A DNA stretch of 8,778 bases from PNKC01 sp038323265 (GTDB lineage Bacteria; Chloroflexota; Dehalococcoidia; Tepidiformales; Tepidiformaceae). The notes below the pieces were generated by a model that was not told the DNA's origin, made no database searches, and saw only the letters and a program-made list of their open reading frames with translations. The translations under genes were made by a program, and so were the position numbers. Shown one piece after another: positions 1-7,301 of the stretch (positions within the stretch are counted from its first letter, which is position 1; every line of letters starts with the position of its first letter). The DNA lies in the NCBI GenBank assembly GCA_038323265.1, contig JBBQGT010000128.1, forward strand, positions 1 through 8,778. The letters run 5' to 3'.

Positions 1-322
<322 letters not shown>

Positions 323-332
323 AAACTTCCAA

Positions 333-351
333 AACCAGCCAAAAACTGGTT
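333..351 (-). repeat. small inverted repeat in the rRNA leader
   Basis: AACCAG and CTGGTT form a 6-bp stem around a 7-nt loop (minus strand TTTTTGG), followed by TTTT, ending about 10 nt before the 16S 5' end. It resembles a weak terminator hairpin, but its place just before 16S inside the leader makes a processing or folding role more likely. The short stem gives only modest confidence that it matters. Confidence 0.35.
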
Positions 352-403
352 AATTCCGTTGTAACGGGTTCCCAGACGATTCTCTATTCGTCCGCTATCC
401 AGT

Positions 404-415
404 TGTTAAAGTGCG
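404..415 (-). promoter_or_regulatory. boxA antitermination element of the rRNA leader
   Basis: The minus strand reads GCACTTTAACAA, which shares the CTTTAACAA core with the E. coli rrn boxA (TGCTCTTTAACAA). It lies about 20-30 nt downstream of the predicted transcription start and about 80 nt before 16S, where boxA is expected. In known systems this RNA element loads NusB/NusE (S10) and makes the polymerase resistant to Rho. Function is inferred from sequence match and position. Confidence 0.7.
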
Positions 416-443
416 CCGGCCCCTGTTCAAGGCCCGAACGAGA

Positions 444-472
444 AGACTAGCGGCCGGACGCCGCCGTGTCAA
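444..472 (-). promoter_or_regulatory. sigma70-type promoter for the rRNA operon
   Basis: On the minus strand a perfect -35 hexamer TTGACA (472-467) is followed by a 17-nt spacer (466-450) and a -10 hexamer TAGTCT (449-444). The -10 matches TATAAT at T1, A2 and T6. Transcription would start near 436-438. The promoter lies about 80 nt downstream of the MFS stop codon and about 115 nt upstream of 16S, so the rRNA genes need not depend on read-through. No obvious AT-rich UP element is seen upstream of the -35. A second, upstream rrn promoter was not found. Confidence 0.8.
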
Positions 473-500
473 CCAACCCATGGGGATGGCACCGTGCTCA

Positions 501-530
501 GGGGCTCGCCCGCACTCGCTTCGGAGCCCC
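501..530. repeat. inverted repeat between the MFS gene and the rRNA promoter
   Basis: GGGGCTC (501-507) pairs perfectly with GAGCCCC (524-530), leaving a 16-nt loop. It begins 22 nt past the MFS stop codon and ends about 30 nt before the rrn -35 box, the position expected for a terminator closing the upstream operon. No T-run follows on either strand, so it is not a canonical Rho-independent terminator. It could protect the 3' end of the upstream mRNA or act with Rho. The remainder of 473-552 shows nothing else recognisable. Confidence 0.4.
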
Positions 531-552
531 ATCTCTCGACGGTCTAGTAATC

Positions 553-1809
553 TTACAGCCGAACGCTCTTGGAGCCAAGTAGCGCGCCGAGGGCGAGTCC
601 ACAGCCGGTCAAGCCAAGAGCCACCATCCCCTCACGGACGCCCCCCAGCGCGATAACTGCACCCACTAAGAGCGGCCCAGCGACGCTCCCCAGCCCTTCG
701 GCGAAAAAGAGCCAGCCGAGAGCGGTGCCGGTGCTCGTCCGTTGGTCTGCGTGCGAGACGTCCAGGAGACTGGCGTTGAGCAACGGCTGCGCCCCTCCTA
801 GAGCGATGGCGAAGGGGATGGTGACCAGCGCGAAGAACAACTCGTCCTCGACGCCCGCGATAACGAGGATGGCGGCCGCTGCGACGGCGTAGAGGAGTGC
901 GACTTCGCGCAGGCGGTTTCCATGCTTGGAGCGCCGGCCGATGACGACCATCGAGGCTGCGCCGGCCAACCCGGCAGGGACCAGGAGGACGCCGGCCTGC
1001 AGCAACGTGAGATCGAGCGTGCGGAGGACGAAGGGGCCAAAGACGGCGATAGTGGCCGTCACCAGCACGAAGTGGGCGAAGATCATCGTCCCGGCGATGA
1101 TCTTCGTGCGGTGCTCCATAGGTGGCGATGCGTCCGTTGGCACGGTGACCAGCGGCGCAGCGGACTCGGCCCGGCGGCGGCCGAGGAAGAGCCTGGCCAT
1201 CAGGCCAACCGATACGCTGGCCAGCACGAGCCCCACGCCGAACGCCAGCCGCCAGTGGCTCGTCTCACTGATGAGCGCGGCGATGCCCACCCCGGTGCCG
1301 GTAGCGGCGATGCTGGTCAGCCCCATGTAGGCCGTGGCCGAACCCCGTCCTTCGGCGTCTCGGGCGTCGCCTAAGGCGTGAAAGAGGATCAGCCATGAAA
1401 CAGCGATGCCGGTGGATAGCAGCGCAACGCCGCCGAGGAATCCGCGGGCGCTGGCCGTCGTGACGATAAGCGCCAGCCCACTCGCTTCGATACCCCAGAC
1501 GAAGGCGATAACCGTCCGCATACGCACGCGGTCCAGGATCCATCCGCCCACCGGCGCGGTAATGAGCTTGACCAGACCGTAGATGCCCAGGGCGTAGGCG
1601 GGGTAGGCGCTGGGCGCCTGGCGGATGTCGATCAGGTAGGTGTTGCTGTAGGCGATGACCACGAGCGCGGTAAGGGCGTCGATCGAGAAGACAGCGGCCA
1701 GCAGCAGCCGGAGCGACGGCGTCCACGCTCTTCGGTTAGAGTCCGCAGCTTCGAAGGGAGTCCCGCCGGGCGGATTCGGGTGGGCGGACCCGGTAAGCGA
1801 TCGTGCCAT
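553..1809 (-). CDS. MFS transporter, probably 12 transmembrane segments
   Basis: This predicted 418-aa inner-membrane protein has the length and hydrophobic pattern of a major facilitator superfamily carrier. An unstructured N-terminus of about 30 residues precedes TM1 (about 33-58). The loop between TM2 and TM3 carries a motif-A-like sequence, GGWILDRVRMR (about 88-98). A central hydrophilic loop near residues 210-235 separates two six-helix halves. ATG at 1809 is chosen because AGGGGAG (1819-1813) provides a ribosome site and no other start codon precedes TM1. This start lies 74 nt inside the preceding glycosyltransferase gene, in another frame, so the two are probably translationally coupled. 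Motif A fits the proton-driven drug or metabolite exporter type. Substrate is unknown; efflux, or export of a product of the neighbouring sugar pathway, are both possible. It is the last gene before the rRNA promoter. Confidence 0.9.
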   Translation of the reverse strand: MARSLTGSAHPNPPGGTPFEAADSNRRAWTPSLRLLLAAVFSIDALTALVVIAYSNTYLIDIRQAPSAYPAYALGIYGLVKLITAPVGGWILDRVRMRTVIAFVWGIEASGLALIVTTASARGFLGGVALLSTGIAVSWLILFHALGDARDAEGRGSATAYMGLTSIAATGTGVGIAALISETSHWRLAFGVGLVLASVSVGLMARLFLGRRRAESAAPLVTVPTDASPPMEHRTKIIAGTMIFAHFVLVTATIAVFGPFVLRTLDLTLLQAGVLLVPAGLAGAASMVVIGRRSKHGNRLREVALLYAVAAAAILVIAGVEDELFFALVTIPFAIALGGAQPLLNASLLDVSHADQRTSTGTALGWLFFAEGLGSVAGPLLVGAVIALGGVREGMVALGLTGCGLALGALLGSKSVRL

Positions 1810-3796
1810 CGTCTCCCCTGAACTCTTCCTCAGCCAGGCCGGATTGCTGGAGCGATTCGAGCATGCTGAGCTCGCTCTCGCGGAAGCGTTGCTTATAGTC
1901 GCCGCTTAGCACCACGTGGTCGACCTTTTTGGTGGCGAGCAGGCAGGTATACGCCTCGACGTTGGCGAAACGCTGCCGATGTTGGCTCTCAGTGAAAAAC
2001 TCGTTCGAAAGAGTCGCACCGGCCTTCATGAACTGGACCATGCCGTCTTCCTGGTTGTTCTTGACCATCACGCGATAGGAATCGCCCGGGACGATCGGAT
2101 GCGCGGCAAGGTAGCCTTCGAACCGCGGCTGGGAGCGTTGCCAAAGCCCCGAGGGCGGAACCCAGGCCAGCACTGCGATCGTGATGAGGCCCAATCCAAC
2201 GATGAGCTTGCCCTGGTGACGAAAAAAGCTGGCGCCCATCGCCGGGAGGAGGAGCGGCAGCAGGACGATCGAGAGGCGCCGCGTGTTATCCAGAAAGCTT
2301 AAGGCGATGCGCAAGCGCGTGGCGTCTCCAAGCACCGGCGTTGAGACGAAGAGAAAGACGGCCGGTGAAGCGACAACGACAGCAGCTCCGGCCACCAGCG
2401 CCCACTGCCTCGGGAAACTGCGCTGCCCCGCCCACTCCCAGAGCGCGTAGAGCGCGAGGGCGCCGATGCCCATCATTGGGTGGCTGGCGACCGCGAGCGT
2501 TAGCAGCACAACCGCGGCCACGGTGCGCTTCCTTTCGAACGCGGCCGCGCCAAAGAAGAAGAATGCAAAGGACCACATCGTGGTCAGTTGGAACTGGGTG
2601 ATGCCATTCCAGAGTAGAGGGTTGAGGAGAAACACAGAGAAGAGCAGCGGGTTCTTCATCTCGGGCCGGAAGCGCCACATTCCGAGCACCAGGAGGACGA
2701 CGCCGAGGACCATTGAGAAGGTCACGATCAAGTCGCCGAAAACGGGATAGAGCAGAGCGTTGGGCAGCCACGGGATGATGCCGTAGGGAAACATCACGGC
2801 GTCGCCGTTCTCCAGTTGGCTGATATGCCAGGGCCATTCGTGCCGCGTGAAGATTGACTCCGAGAGGTACCAGACGTGCGCGTAGGAATGCGCGCTGTCG
2901 TCACCGAGGTAGAAGGTCTTGGCCAGCATTGCGAGGAGGGCGACCACCGCCAGCACCACGACCACGGGCGGGACCCACAGCCAAGCGCTCTGGCGGAACC
3001 TGGCGGGCGATTCCTTCCAACAGGAGAGGCGGTACCAGGCGAGCGGCATGCAGACCGCATCCACAGCTGCGTCGTAAAGCCGCGTGCGCGTGCGGCCAAC
3101 GGGGATGTTAATGCGGTAAGTGTTGTCCACCTTGTAGCCCAGGCGCGTTAGAAGGACGGCGACCTCGACGGTTTCGCTGTACTTGTAGCCGCGGTAGTAC
3201 TCCTGGGCCTCGAGCAGAGGGCCAACGCGAAAGACGCGGTAGCCGCTTTCGATGTCCGAGAACTTATGTCCGCCGGAGACCGTGCCGATCCAGGTCATCA
3301 CCGCGTTGCCGAACTTCTTGTAGGGCGAGTGGTAGCCCATGTCGCGGTCGCCGATCACGCAGACGACGTCCTTCTCGATGAGGTGTTCGATCATGCCGTC
3401 GAGCGCTGCCGGCTCGTGCTGGCCGTCGGCGTCGATCGAGAAGGCGATGTCATCAGCACTGATTTCGCCGCGGGCGAGCATCGCCCGCACTTCGTCCCAG
3501 CCCGCTCTTAGGGCAGCGGAAAGACCGCGGTTCTCAGGGAAGTGGATCACCGAGACGCGCTCTTTGCCTCGCGCCCAGCAATCAACGATCGGCCCGGTGT
3601 CGTCGTTCGAGCCGTCGTTGACGATGATCAGGCGGTCGATGCGCGGGTAGAGGTCATCGAGGACGCCCTCGATGGTGGCCGCCTCGTCGTAGGCGGGCAT
3701 GACAGCAATACGCGCGGGCCGGGATGTCCCGGCCCGCGCGCTAGTTTCTGGGTGGCTCGCTGGCTGCACTAAACCGCCGAAAGCTGTTCGGCCCAT
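1736..3796 (-). CDS. GT2 glycosyltransferase fused to a GT-C-like membrane protein
   Basis: This 686-aa protein has two parts. Residues about 28-260 are a GT-A-fold family 2 glycosyltransferase of the dolichol/polyprenyl-phosphate sugar synthase type: PAYDEAATI (34-42), NDGSNDDT (60-67), DxD motif DADGQH (122-127) and SDIESGYRVFR (180-190). Residues about 274-550 are polytopic membrane segments. The first large loop carries GDDSAH (298-303) and WPWH..LENGD, resembling the acidic loop-1 signature of GT-C enzymes. Residues about 570-670 form a C-terminal soluble domain. The membrane half and C-terminal domain match the partial protein at the right window edge, showing a paralogous family. A plausible role is to charge a lipid carrier with sugar and pass it to an extracytoplasmic acceptor; acceptor and sugar are unknown. 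The start is unsure: ATG at 3796 overlaps the epimerase by 28 nt, GTG at 3769 by 1 nt (TAGTG), and neither has a good ribosome site. The 3' end overlaps the MFS gene. Confidence 0.88.
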   Translation of the reverse strand: MGRTAFGGLVQPASHPETSARAGTSRPARIAVMPAYDEAATIEGVLDDLYPRIDRLIIVNDGSNDDTGPIVDCWARGKERVSVIHFPENRGLSAALRAGWDEVRAMLARGEISADDIAFSIDADGQHEPAALDGMIEHLIEKDVVCVIGDRDMGYHSPYKKFGNAVMTWIGTVSGGHKFSDIESGYRVFRVGPLLEAQEYYRGYKYSETVEVAVLLTRLGYKVDNTYRINIPVGRTRTRLYDAAVDAVCMPLAWYRLSCWKESPARFRQSAWLWVPPVVVVLAVVALLAMLAKTFYLGDDSAHSYAHVWYLSESIFTRHEWPWHISQLENGDAVMFPYGIIPWLPNALLYPVFGDLIVTFSMVLGVVLLVLGMWRFRPEMKNPLLFSVFLLNPLLWNGITQFQLTTMWSFAFFFFGAAAFERKRTVAAVVLLTLAVASHPMMGIGALALYALWEWAGQRSFPRQWALVAGAAVVVASPAVFLFVSTPVLGDATRLRIALSFLDNTRRLSIVLLPLLLPAMGASFFRHQGKLIVGLGLITIAVLAWVPPSGLWQRSQPRFEGYLAAHPIVPGDSYRVMVKNNQEDGMVQFMKAGATLSNEFFTESQHRQRFANVEAYTCLLATKKVDHVVLSGDYKQRFRESELSMLESLQQSGLAEEEFRGDDGTIAYRVRPPESARRDSLRSCGL
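3711..3740. repeat. perfect 14-bp inverted repeat near the start of the GT2 fusion gene
   Basis: CGCGCGGGCCGGGA (3711-3724) is followed by TG and its exact complement TCCCGGCCCGCGCG (3727-3740). As RNA this gives an extremely GC-rich hairpin with a tiny loop. It starts 28 nt past the epimerase stop codon and lies inside the first codons of the glycosyltransferase frame, encoding low-complexity residues about 19-29 before the first beta strand. No U-run follows on either strand. It could be a transcript-stability or attenuation element, a translational brake, or a mobile REP-like repeat. The repeat itself is certain; its role is not. Confidence 0.85.
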
Positions 3797-4689
3797 TTGG
3801 CTACGAACCAGTTGAGGGTGGTTTGGAAGCCCTCTTCAAACGCGGTCACTGGCTCCCAATCAAGCACGTCCTTGGCCCGTTGGCGGGAGACCACGCGTCC
3901 CTTGTAGTCTCCACCACGCGCCTCGGTGCGAATGATGCCGGCGCTGGTGGGGACCATGCGATTAACCGCTTCGGCCAGTTCGAGGATCGACACTTCGCGC
4001 GGCCCCTCAAGGTTGAACGTGCCGGTCGCTGTGCGGTCGAGAACACGCACGTGGGCATCGGCCAGGTCTTCGACGTAGATGAAGTTGCGGTACTGCAAGC
4101 CATCGCCGGCGATGGTCAGCGGCTCGGCGTTCATCGCCTTCTTAATGAAGATCGGCATCACCAACTCCTCACGCATGCGAGGGCCGTAGGGGATGCCGTA
4201 GCGCAGCACCGTAACCGGGAAGTTATAGAGCTTGCCGTAGGAGTGGGCGAGCATCTCGCTGGCGATCTTTTCCGCCATGTAGAGGTGGCTGACGCCTTCT
4301 GGATTGAGCGGAGTGCTCTCATCGACTTCCATGGCAGTGGTGGATTCGTACACCCAGACCGTGGAGGCAAGGACGAAGTGCATGTTCCCCGCCAGGCGCG
4401 CCGCCTCGAGGATGGCGGCCGTACCCATGATGTTCAGGTCGACGGACTCGGCGGGCATGCGCGCGATGTCGTTGACATTGGCCATGGCCGCCAGGTGGTA
4501 GACAGCATCGCAACCCTGCAGGGCGGCGACCACTTGCGAAAGGCGGGTGATGTCGCAGGGCTGCCAGGCAACATCGCCGCGGTGCGGCTGCGCGCCATCG
4601 AGGACGCGCACCGAGTGGCCCGCCTCCACCAGCTTGTCGACGACATGGCTGCCAATGAAGCCGGACCCACCGGTTACTGCGATATTCAT
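3769..4689 (-). CDS. NAD-dependent epimerase/dehydratase (extended SDR), nucleotide-sugar modifying
   Basis: This 306-aa protein has the normal length for an extended short-chain dehydrogenase acting on nucleotide sugars. The N-terminal Rossmann motif TGGSGFIGSH (6-15) binds NAD(P). YHLAA (64-68), catalytic S/T at 109-110 (ASTVWVY) and the YxxxK pair Y137/K141 (YMAEK) follow. LRYGIPYGPR (162-171) and YRNFIYVEDLADAH (200-213) are typical substrate-domain motifs of UDP/dTDP-sugar epimerases and dehydratases. The exact reaction (4-epimerase, 4,6-dehydratase or decarboxylase) cannot be read from the sequence. ATG at 4689 overlaps the aminotransferase stop as ATGA and has AGGAG 7 nt upstream (4701-4697), so start and coupling are well supported. 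Next to a sugar aminotransferase it most likely helps make an amino- or deoxy-sugar nucleotide for the downstream glycosyltransferase. It is cytosolic. Confidence 0.92.
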   Translation of the reverse strand: MNIAVTGGSGFIGSHVVDKLVEAGHSVRVLDGAQPHRGDVAWQPCDITRLSQVVAALQGCDAVYHLAAMANVNDIARMPAESVDLNIMGTAAILEAARLAGNMHFVLASTVWVYESTTAMEVDESTPLNPEGVSHLYMAEKIASEMLAHSYGKLYNFPVTVLRYGIPYGPRMREELVMPIFIKKAMNAEPLTIAGDGLQYRNFIYVEDLADAHVRVLDRTATGTFNLEGPREVSILELAEAVNRMVPTSAGIIRTEARGGDYKGRVVSRQRAKDVLDWEPVTAFEEGFQTTLNWFVAKWAEQLSAV

Positions 4690-5813
4690 GCGGGCACTCC
4701 TGCGGGAAGTAGTTGGGCGATGCTTTCGATGACGTACTTGGCGTCGTCCGGCGTCATACGGGCACTGACGGGTGGGCAGATCTGGCGGGCGCAGACGGCG
4801 TCAGCTCCCGGGTACTCGCCGCGCTTGAACTGTTCGAAGATCGGCTGAGCGTGGATCGGCAGTTCGTAGACTTCGCCGCTCAGGCCAACGTCGAAGCGCT
4901 CGCGCATCTGCTGCTTGAGTTCCTTGCGCTCCACGCCTTCGGGCAGATAGGCGATGAACTTGTAGAAGTTGCTTTGATCCAGCTTCTGAGCCGTGGGCAG
5001 AGAGAGGCCGCCGACGCGCTTGATCGTCTCTTCGTAGGCGGTGGCAACGGCGCGGCGGGTGGCGATGAAGTCATCGAGGCGCTTCAGCTGGACAATGCCA
5101 ATGGCCGCGTGTACTTCGCTCATGCGCCAGTTGTTGCCAAGGCGAGTGTGGAAATTGCTGGTGAAACCGGCCTTGCCCTGGTCCCGATAGACGCGCGCCT
5201 CTTCGGCGATCGACTCGTCATCGGTGACGATCATGCCGCCCTCGCCGGAGGTCATGACCTTGGTGGGGTAGAACGAATAGGTGGAGGCGATGCCCCAGTC
5301 CGAAGCGTCGCGGCCATCGAGCGAAGCGCCGTGAGCGTGGGCCGCATCGCACATCAGGAACATGCCGCGCTTCTTGCATTCGGCCTCAAGCCGCGGAAGC
5401 TCAGGCGTGACGATGCCGCCGATGTGCACGATGACGACGCCCGCGGTCTTGTCCGTGATGCGCGCCAGCACGTCATCGACGCTGATTGCCAGGGTCTCGC
5501 GGTCAGCGTCGGCCAGCACCGGGGTGCCGCCCGCGTGAGCTACGGCTGCCGCCGTGGCGAAAAACGTGTTGTCCGGGACGATAACTTCGCGTCCTTCGAT
5601 GTTCAGGGCGCGAAGGACGATTTCGATGGCGCTGGTGCCGCTGCTCACGGCGACGGCGTATTTTCGACCGCAGCGAGCGGCGAACGCTTCTTCCAGGGCC
5701 TGGCCGTGCTTGCCGAGCGTGAGGCTGCCGCTGCGCAGGCTGGATTCAATGAGCGAAAGGGCTTCCTTGATGTCGTCTTCGCTGAAGACGATGGAAGCTG
5801 CGGGGACTCGCAT
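4686..5813 (-). CDS. DegT/DnrJ/EryC1/StrS-family PLP sugar aminotransferase
   Basis: This 375-aa protein has the typical length of this fold-type I family, which transaminates keto-sugar nucleotides with glutamate as the usual donor. SSGTSAIE (57-64) cups the PLP phosphate. CDAAHAHGA (155-163) holds the aspartate (D156) that pairs with the pyridine nitrogen. SFYPTKVMTSGEGGMI (180-195) contains the Schiff-base lysine K185. GNNWRMSE (226-233) is the conserved active-site loop. All catalytic residues are present. The segment VHIGG (129-133) replaces the usual VH.YG or VHYAG of StrS/ArnB enzymes, hinting at a distinct subgroup. The start is set at ATG 5813 because GAGG (5822-5819) lies 5 nt before it; the in-frame GTG at 5819 overlaps that site and lacks its own. 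It is the first gene of the sugar operon and overlaps the epimerase by 4 nt. The sugar substrate cannot be named. Confidence 0.93.
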   Translation of the reverse strand: MRVPAASIVFSEDDIKEALSLIESSLRSGSLTLGKHGQALEEAFAARCGRKYAVAVSSGTSAIEIVLRALNIEGREVIVPDNTFFATAAAVAHAGGTPVLADADRETLAISVDDVLARITDKTAGVVIVHIGGIVTPELPRLEAECKKRGMFLMCDAAHAHGASLDGRDASDWGIASTYSFYPTKVMTSGEGGMIVTDDESIAEEARVYRDQGKAGFTSNFHTRLGNNWRMSEVHAAIGIVQLKRLDDFIATRRAVATAYEETIKRVGGLSLPTAQKLDQSNFYKFIAYLPEGVERKELKQQMRERFDVGLSGEVYELPIHAQPIFEQFKRGEYPGADAVCARQICPPVSARMTPDDAKYVIESIAQLLPAGVPA

Positions 5814-5815
5814 GG

Positions 5816-5822
5816 TCACCTC
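5816..5822 (-). promoter_or_regulatory. ribosome binding site that fixes the aminotransferase start
   Basis: The minus strand reads GAGGTGACCATG; GAGG sits 5 nt before ATG 5813. An in-frame GTG (5819-5817) lies inside this sequence, so a longest-frame start at GTG would consume the ribosome site. The ATG start is therefore preferred. Confidence 0.7.
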
Positions 5823-5936
5823 ATGGTGCTGATTTGCCGGGCAAGGGGTCTCGCGACGGTCCGTGCCTCAACAACCGCAGCCTGTCACCGGCCCCAAAAG
5901 CGTTTCCCAAGCAACCCTGAACGTTGACTGAATTTG
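5823..5936. other. intergenic gap between the histidine kinase and the sugar operon
   Basis: This is the only sizeable gap between protein genes in the window and the likeliest place for a promoter of the aminotransferase operon. I found no convincing -35/-10 pair, no terminator hairpin with a T-run and no clear direct repeats of an OmpR-type site. Small palindromes occur, for example TTGCCGGGCAA at 5834-5844 and AACGTT near 5921. Read-through from the two-component genes is equally possible. Confidence 0.4.
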
Positions 5937-7301
5937 CTACGTAAGTAATGGGAGCGTGACTTTTGCCGAAGCGCCGCCGCCTTCACGGGCGCTAAGGTCG
6001 AAAGCGCCCTGGTGGTTACGGACGATGCGATCTGCGATGGCAAGCCCGATGCCGCTGCCCTCGGGGAACATTTTACGGGCTTCCGCGCCGCGGTAGAAGC
6101 GATCCTTGAGGTGTTCAGACTCTTCGCTGCGGAGGCCAATTCCGTTGTCCGCCACTTCGACCACAACATCGCTCGCCGAGCGGGCGGCGGTGATGTGCAC
6201 GGTCCCACCTATTGGCGTGTAGCGTCGGGCGTTCTCGAAGATGCTGACGAAGAGGTCGTTTATCTGGTGCGAATCGCCAGCGATTTCGAGGCCGCCTTCG
6301 ATCTTCGAGGTGATCGTCAACCCCGGTGAGGCCACGCGGGCGCCCTCGACCAGACTATTCAGGACGTTCGAAAGCTCAACCACCTCCCACGCGGTCTCCG
6401 AGGCGTCGCTCTCCCTGGCGAGCAAGAGCAACCCGCTGACGGCGCGCGACATTTTCTCCAGGTTGACGCGAGCTTGCGCCACGACTTCGATGCGCTCCTT
6501 GCCGTAGACGCCCTGCTCCAGCATTTCGATGTCGCCCTGGAGGACGGCAAGCGGGGTACGCAGGACGTGTGAAGAGTCGGCAAAGAAGGCGCGCTCCCGG
6601 GCGAGCACCTCGCGCTGGCGTTCGACCAACGCGGAGAAGGCGCCACGAAGCTCGCGCGCCTCGCGGCTGCCGGCTGCGGAGGGCGGGATTGCCAGGCCGA
6701 ATCCGGCCGCTGCCGTGGCCCGCGCGGCATCCGTGAGGTCACGCAGTGGCCGCGATTCGCGCACCGAAAGCCAGACGGTGCCCACAACTGCGATGCTCAT
6801 GCCGAGCACGCCGGCAACTACTGCCACGGCCATTAGGCTCTGGAGCGAGTCATCGACCTCGGGGATCGGGCTGGCGGCGACAACGTAGCCTTCTACCAGG
6901 CCATCAGGGATCAACGGGTAGCGCACGGCGCGCAGCTTGGAGTTCCCGAGCTTGAACGTATAGAACGAGATGCGGCTAGAGGGGCGGCCACCAAGCACTG
7001 CGGGGATCTGTGCGGTACCCAGGTTCGAAGACCGCGCCGTCACCACGCCGGGGCTGTCGACCAGCTCCACGAACTGGGCGGCAGATGAGAGCTCTTCGAC
7101 GACGGTCTGGTTGTTGGCGCCATTCTGGCCAAGCCGAAGCTCCACAGTCTCGACGAGACCTTGCAAGTTATCATCGATGGACGTTTGAAAAGTGCGTTGC
7201 GCGTAGTAGAGAGTGACCGCCACGACCGCCGAAAAGGTGAGGAGAAAGAGCAGCACGAAGGAAACGCTGAGCCGGGTGGCCAACCGGTCCGGATACCTCA
7301 A
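5937..7301 (-). CDS. membrane sensor histidine kinase (HAMP-HisKA-HATPase_c)
   Basis: This is the sensor partner of the adjacent response regulator. From TTG 7301 it is 454 aa: TM1 (about 11-31), an extracytoplasmic sensor region of about 120 residues (32-152), TM2 (about 155-180), HAMP (about 181-235), HisKA with the phospho-accepting H245 in FFADSSHVLRTPLAV, and the ATPase domain with N-box FENARRYTP (N357), G1 DNGIGL (385-390), F-box LKDRFYRG (398-405) and G2 EGSGIGLAI (414-422). The residue after the histidine is valine rather than the usual glutamate or aspartate. The start is inferred: the only upstream in-frame ATG (7430) would overlap the regulator by 133 nt, whereas TTG 7301 gives a 4-nt TTGA overlap just before TM1, though without a strong ribosome site. 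The sensor domain has no recognisable ligand motif. A role in surface or antimicrobial stress sensing is suggested only by its neighbours. Confidence 0.93.
   Translation of the reverse strand: MRYPDRLATRLSVSFVLLFLLTFSAVVAVTLYYAQRTFQTSIDDNLQGLVETVELRLGQNGANNQTVVEELSSAAQFVELVDSPGVVTARSSNLGTAQIPAVLGGRPSSRISFYTFKLGNSKLRAVRYPLIPDGLVEGYVVAASPIPEVDDSLQSLMAVAVVAGVLGMSIAVVGTVWLSVRESRPLRDLTDAARATAAAGFGLAIPPSAAGSREARELRGAFSALVERQREVLARERAFFADSSHVLRTPLAVLQGDIEMLEQGVYGKERIEVVAQARVNLEKMSRAVSGLLLLARESDASETAWEVVELSNVLNSLVEGARVASPGLTITSKIEGGLEIAGDSHQINDLFVSIFENARRYTPIGGTVHITAARSASDVVVEVADNGIGLRSEESEHLKDRFYRGAEARKMFPEGSGIGLAIADRIVRNHQGAFDLSAREGGGASAKVTLPLLT

Larger units (their letters stand above)
323..437 (-). 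other. rRNA operon leader (pre-16S transcribed spacer)
   Basis: This is the stretch of about 115 nt between the predicted transcription start (about 436-438, just past the -10 box) and the mature 16S 5' end. It is more AT-rich than its surroundings and holds no credible coding frame. It contains a boxA-like element at 415-404 and a short hairpin at 333-351. By analogy with other rrn leaders it should be transcribed and then removed by RNase processing. The extent is inferred from the promoter and from the 27F-anchored 16S end. Confidence 0.7.

Noticed and set aside
501..530. Rho-independent terminator closing the sugar operon
   Set aside because: The inverted repeat is real, but the stem is 7 bp with a 16-nt loop and no T-run follows, so I list it only as a repeat.
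3823..4848. 341-codon open frame on the plus strand
   Set aside because: It lies antisense to the epimerase, which has a clear Rossmann motif and YxxxK. The plus-strand product is His/Asp/Arg-rich with no domain features.
5816..5824. Minimal ATG AGG TGA open frame just upstream of the aminotransferase start
   Set aside because: It could act as a two-codon uORF, but its AGG is part of the ribosome binding site for ATG 5813 and it has no ribosome site of its own. Most likely coincidence.
4713..5927. 404-codon open frame on the plus strand
   Set aside because: It is the antisense shadow of the aminotransferase, whose minus-strand frame has all catalytic motifs. Long antisense frames are common at this GC content, and its translation shows no recognisable domain.
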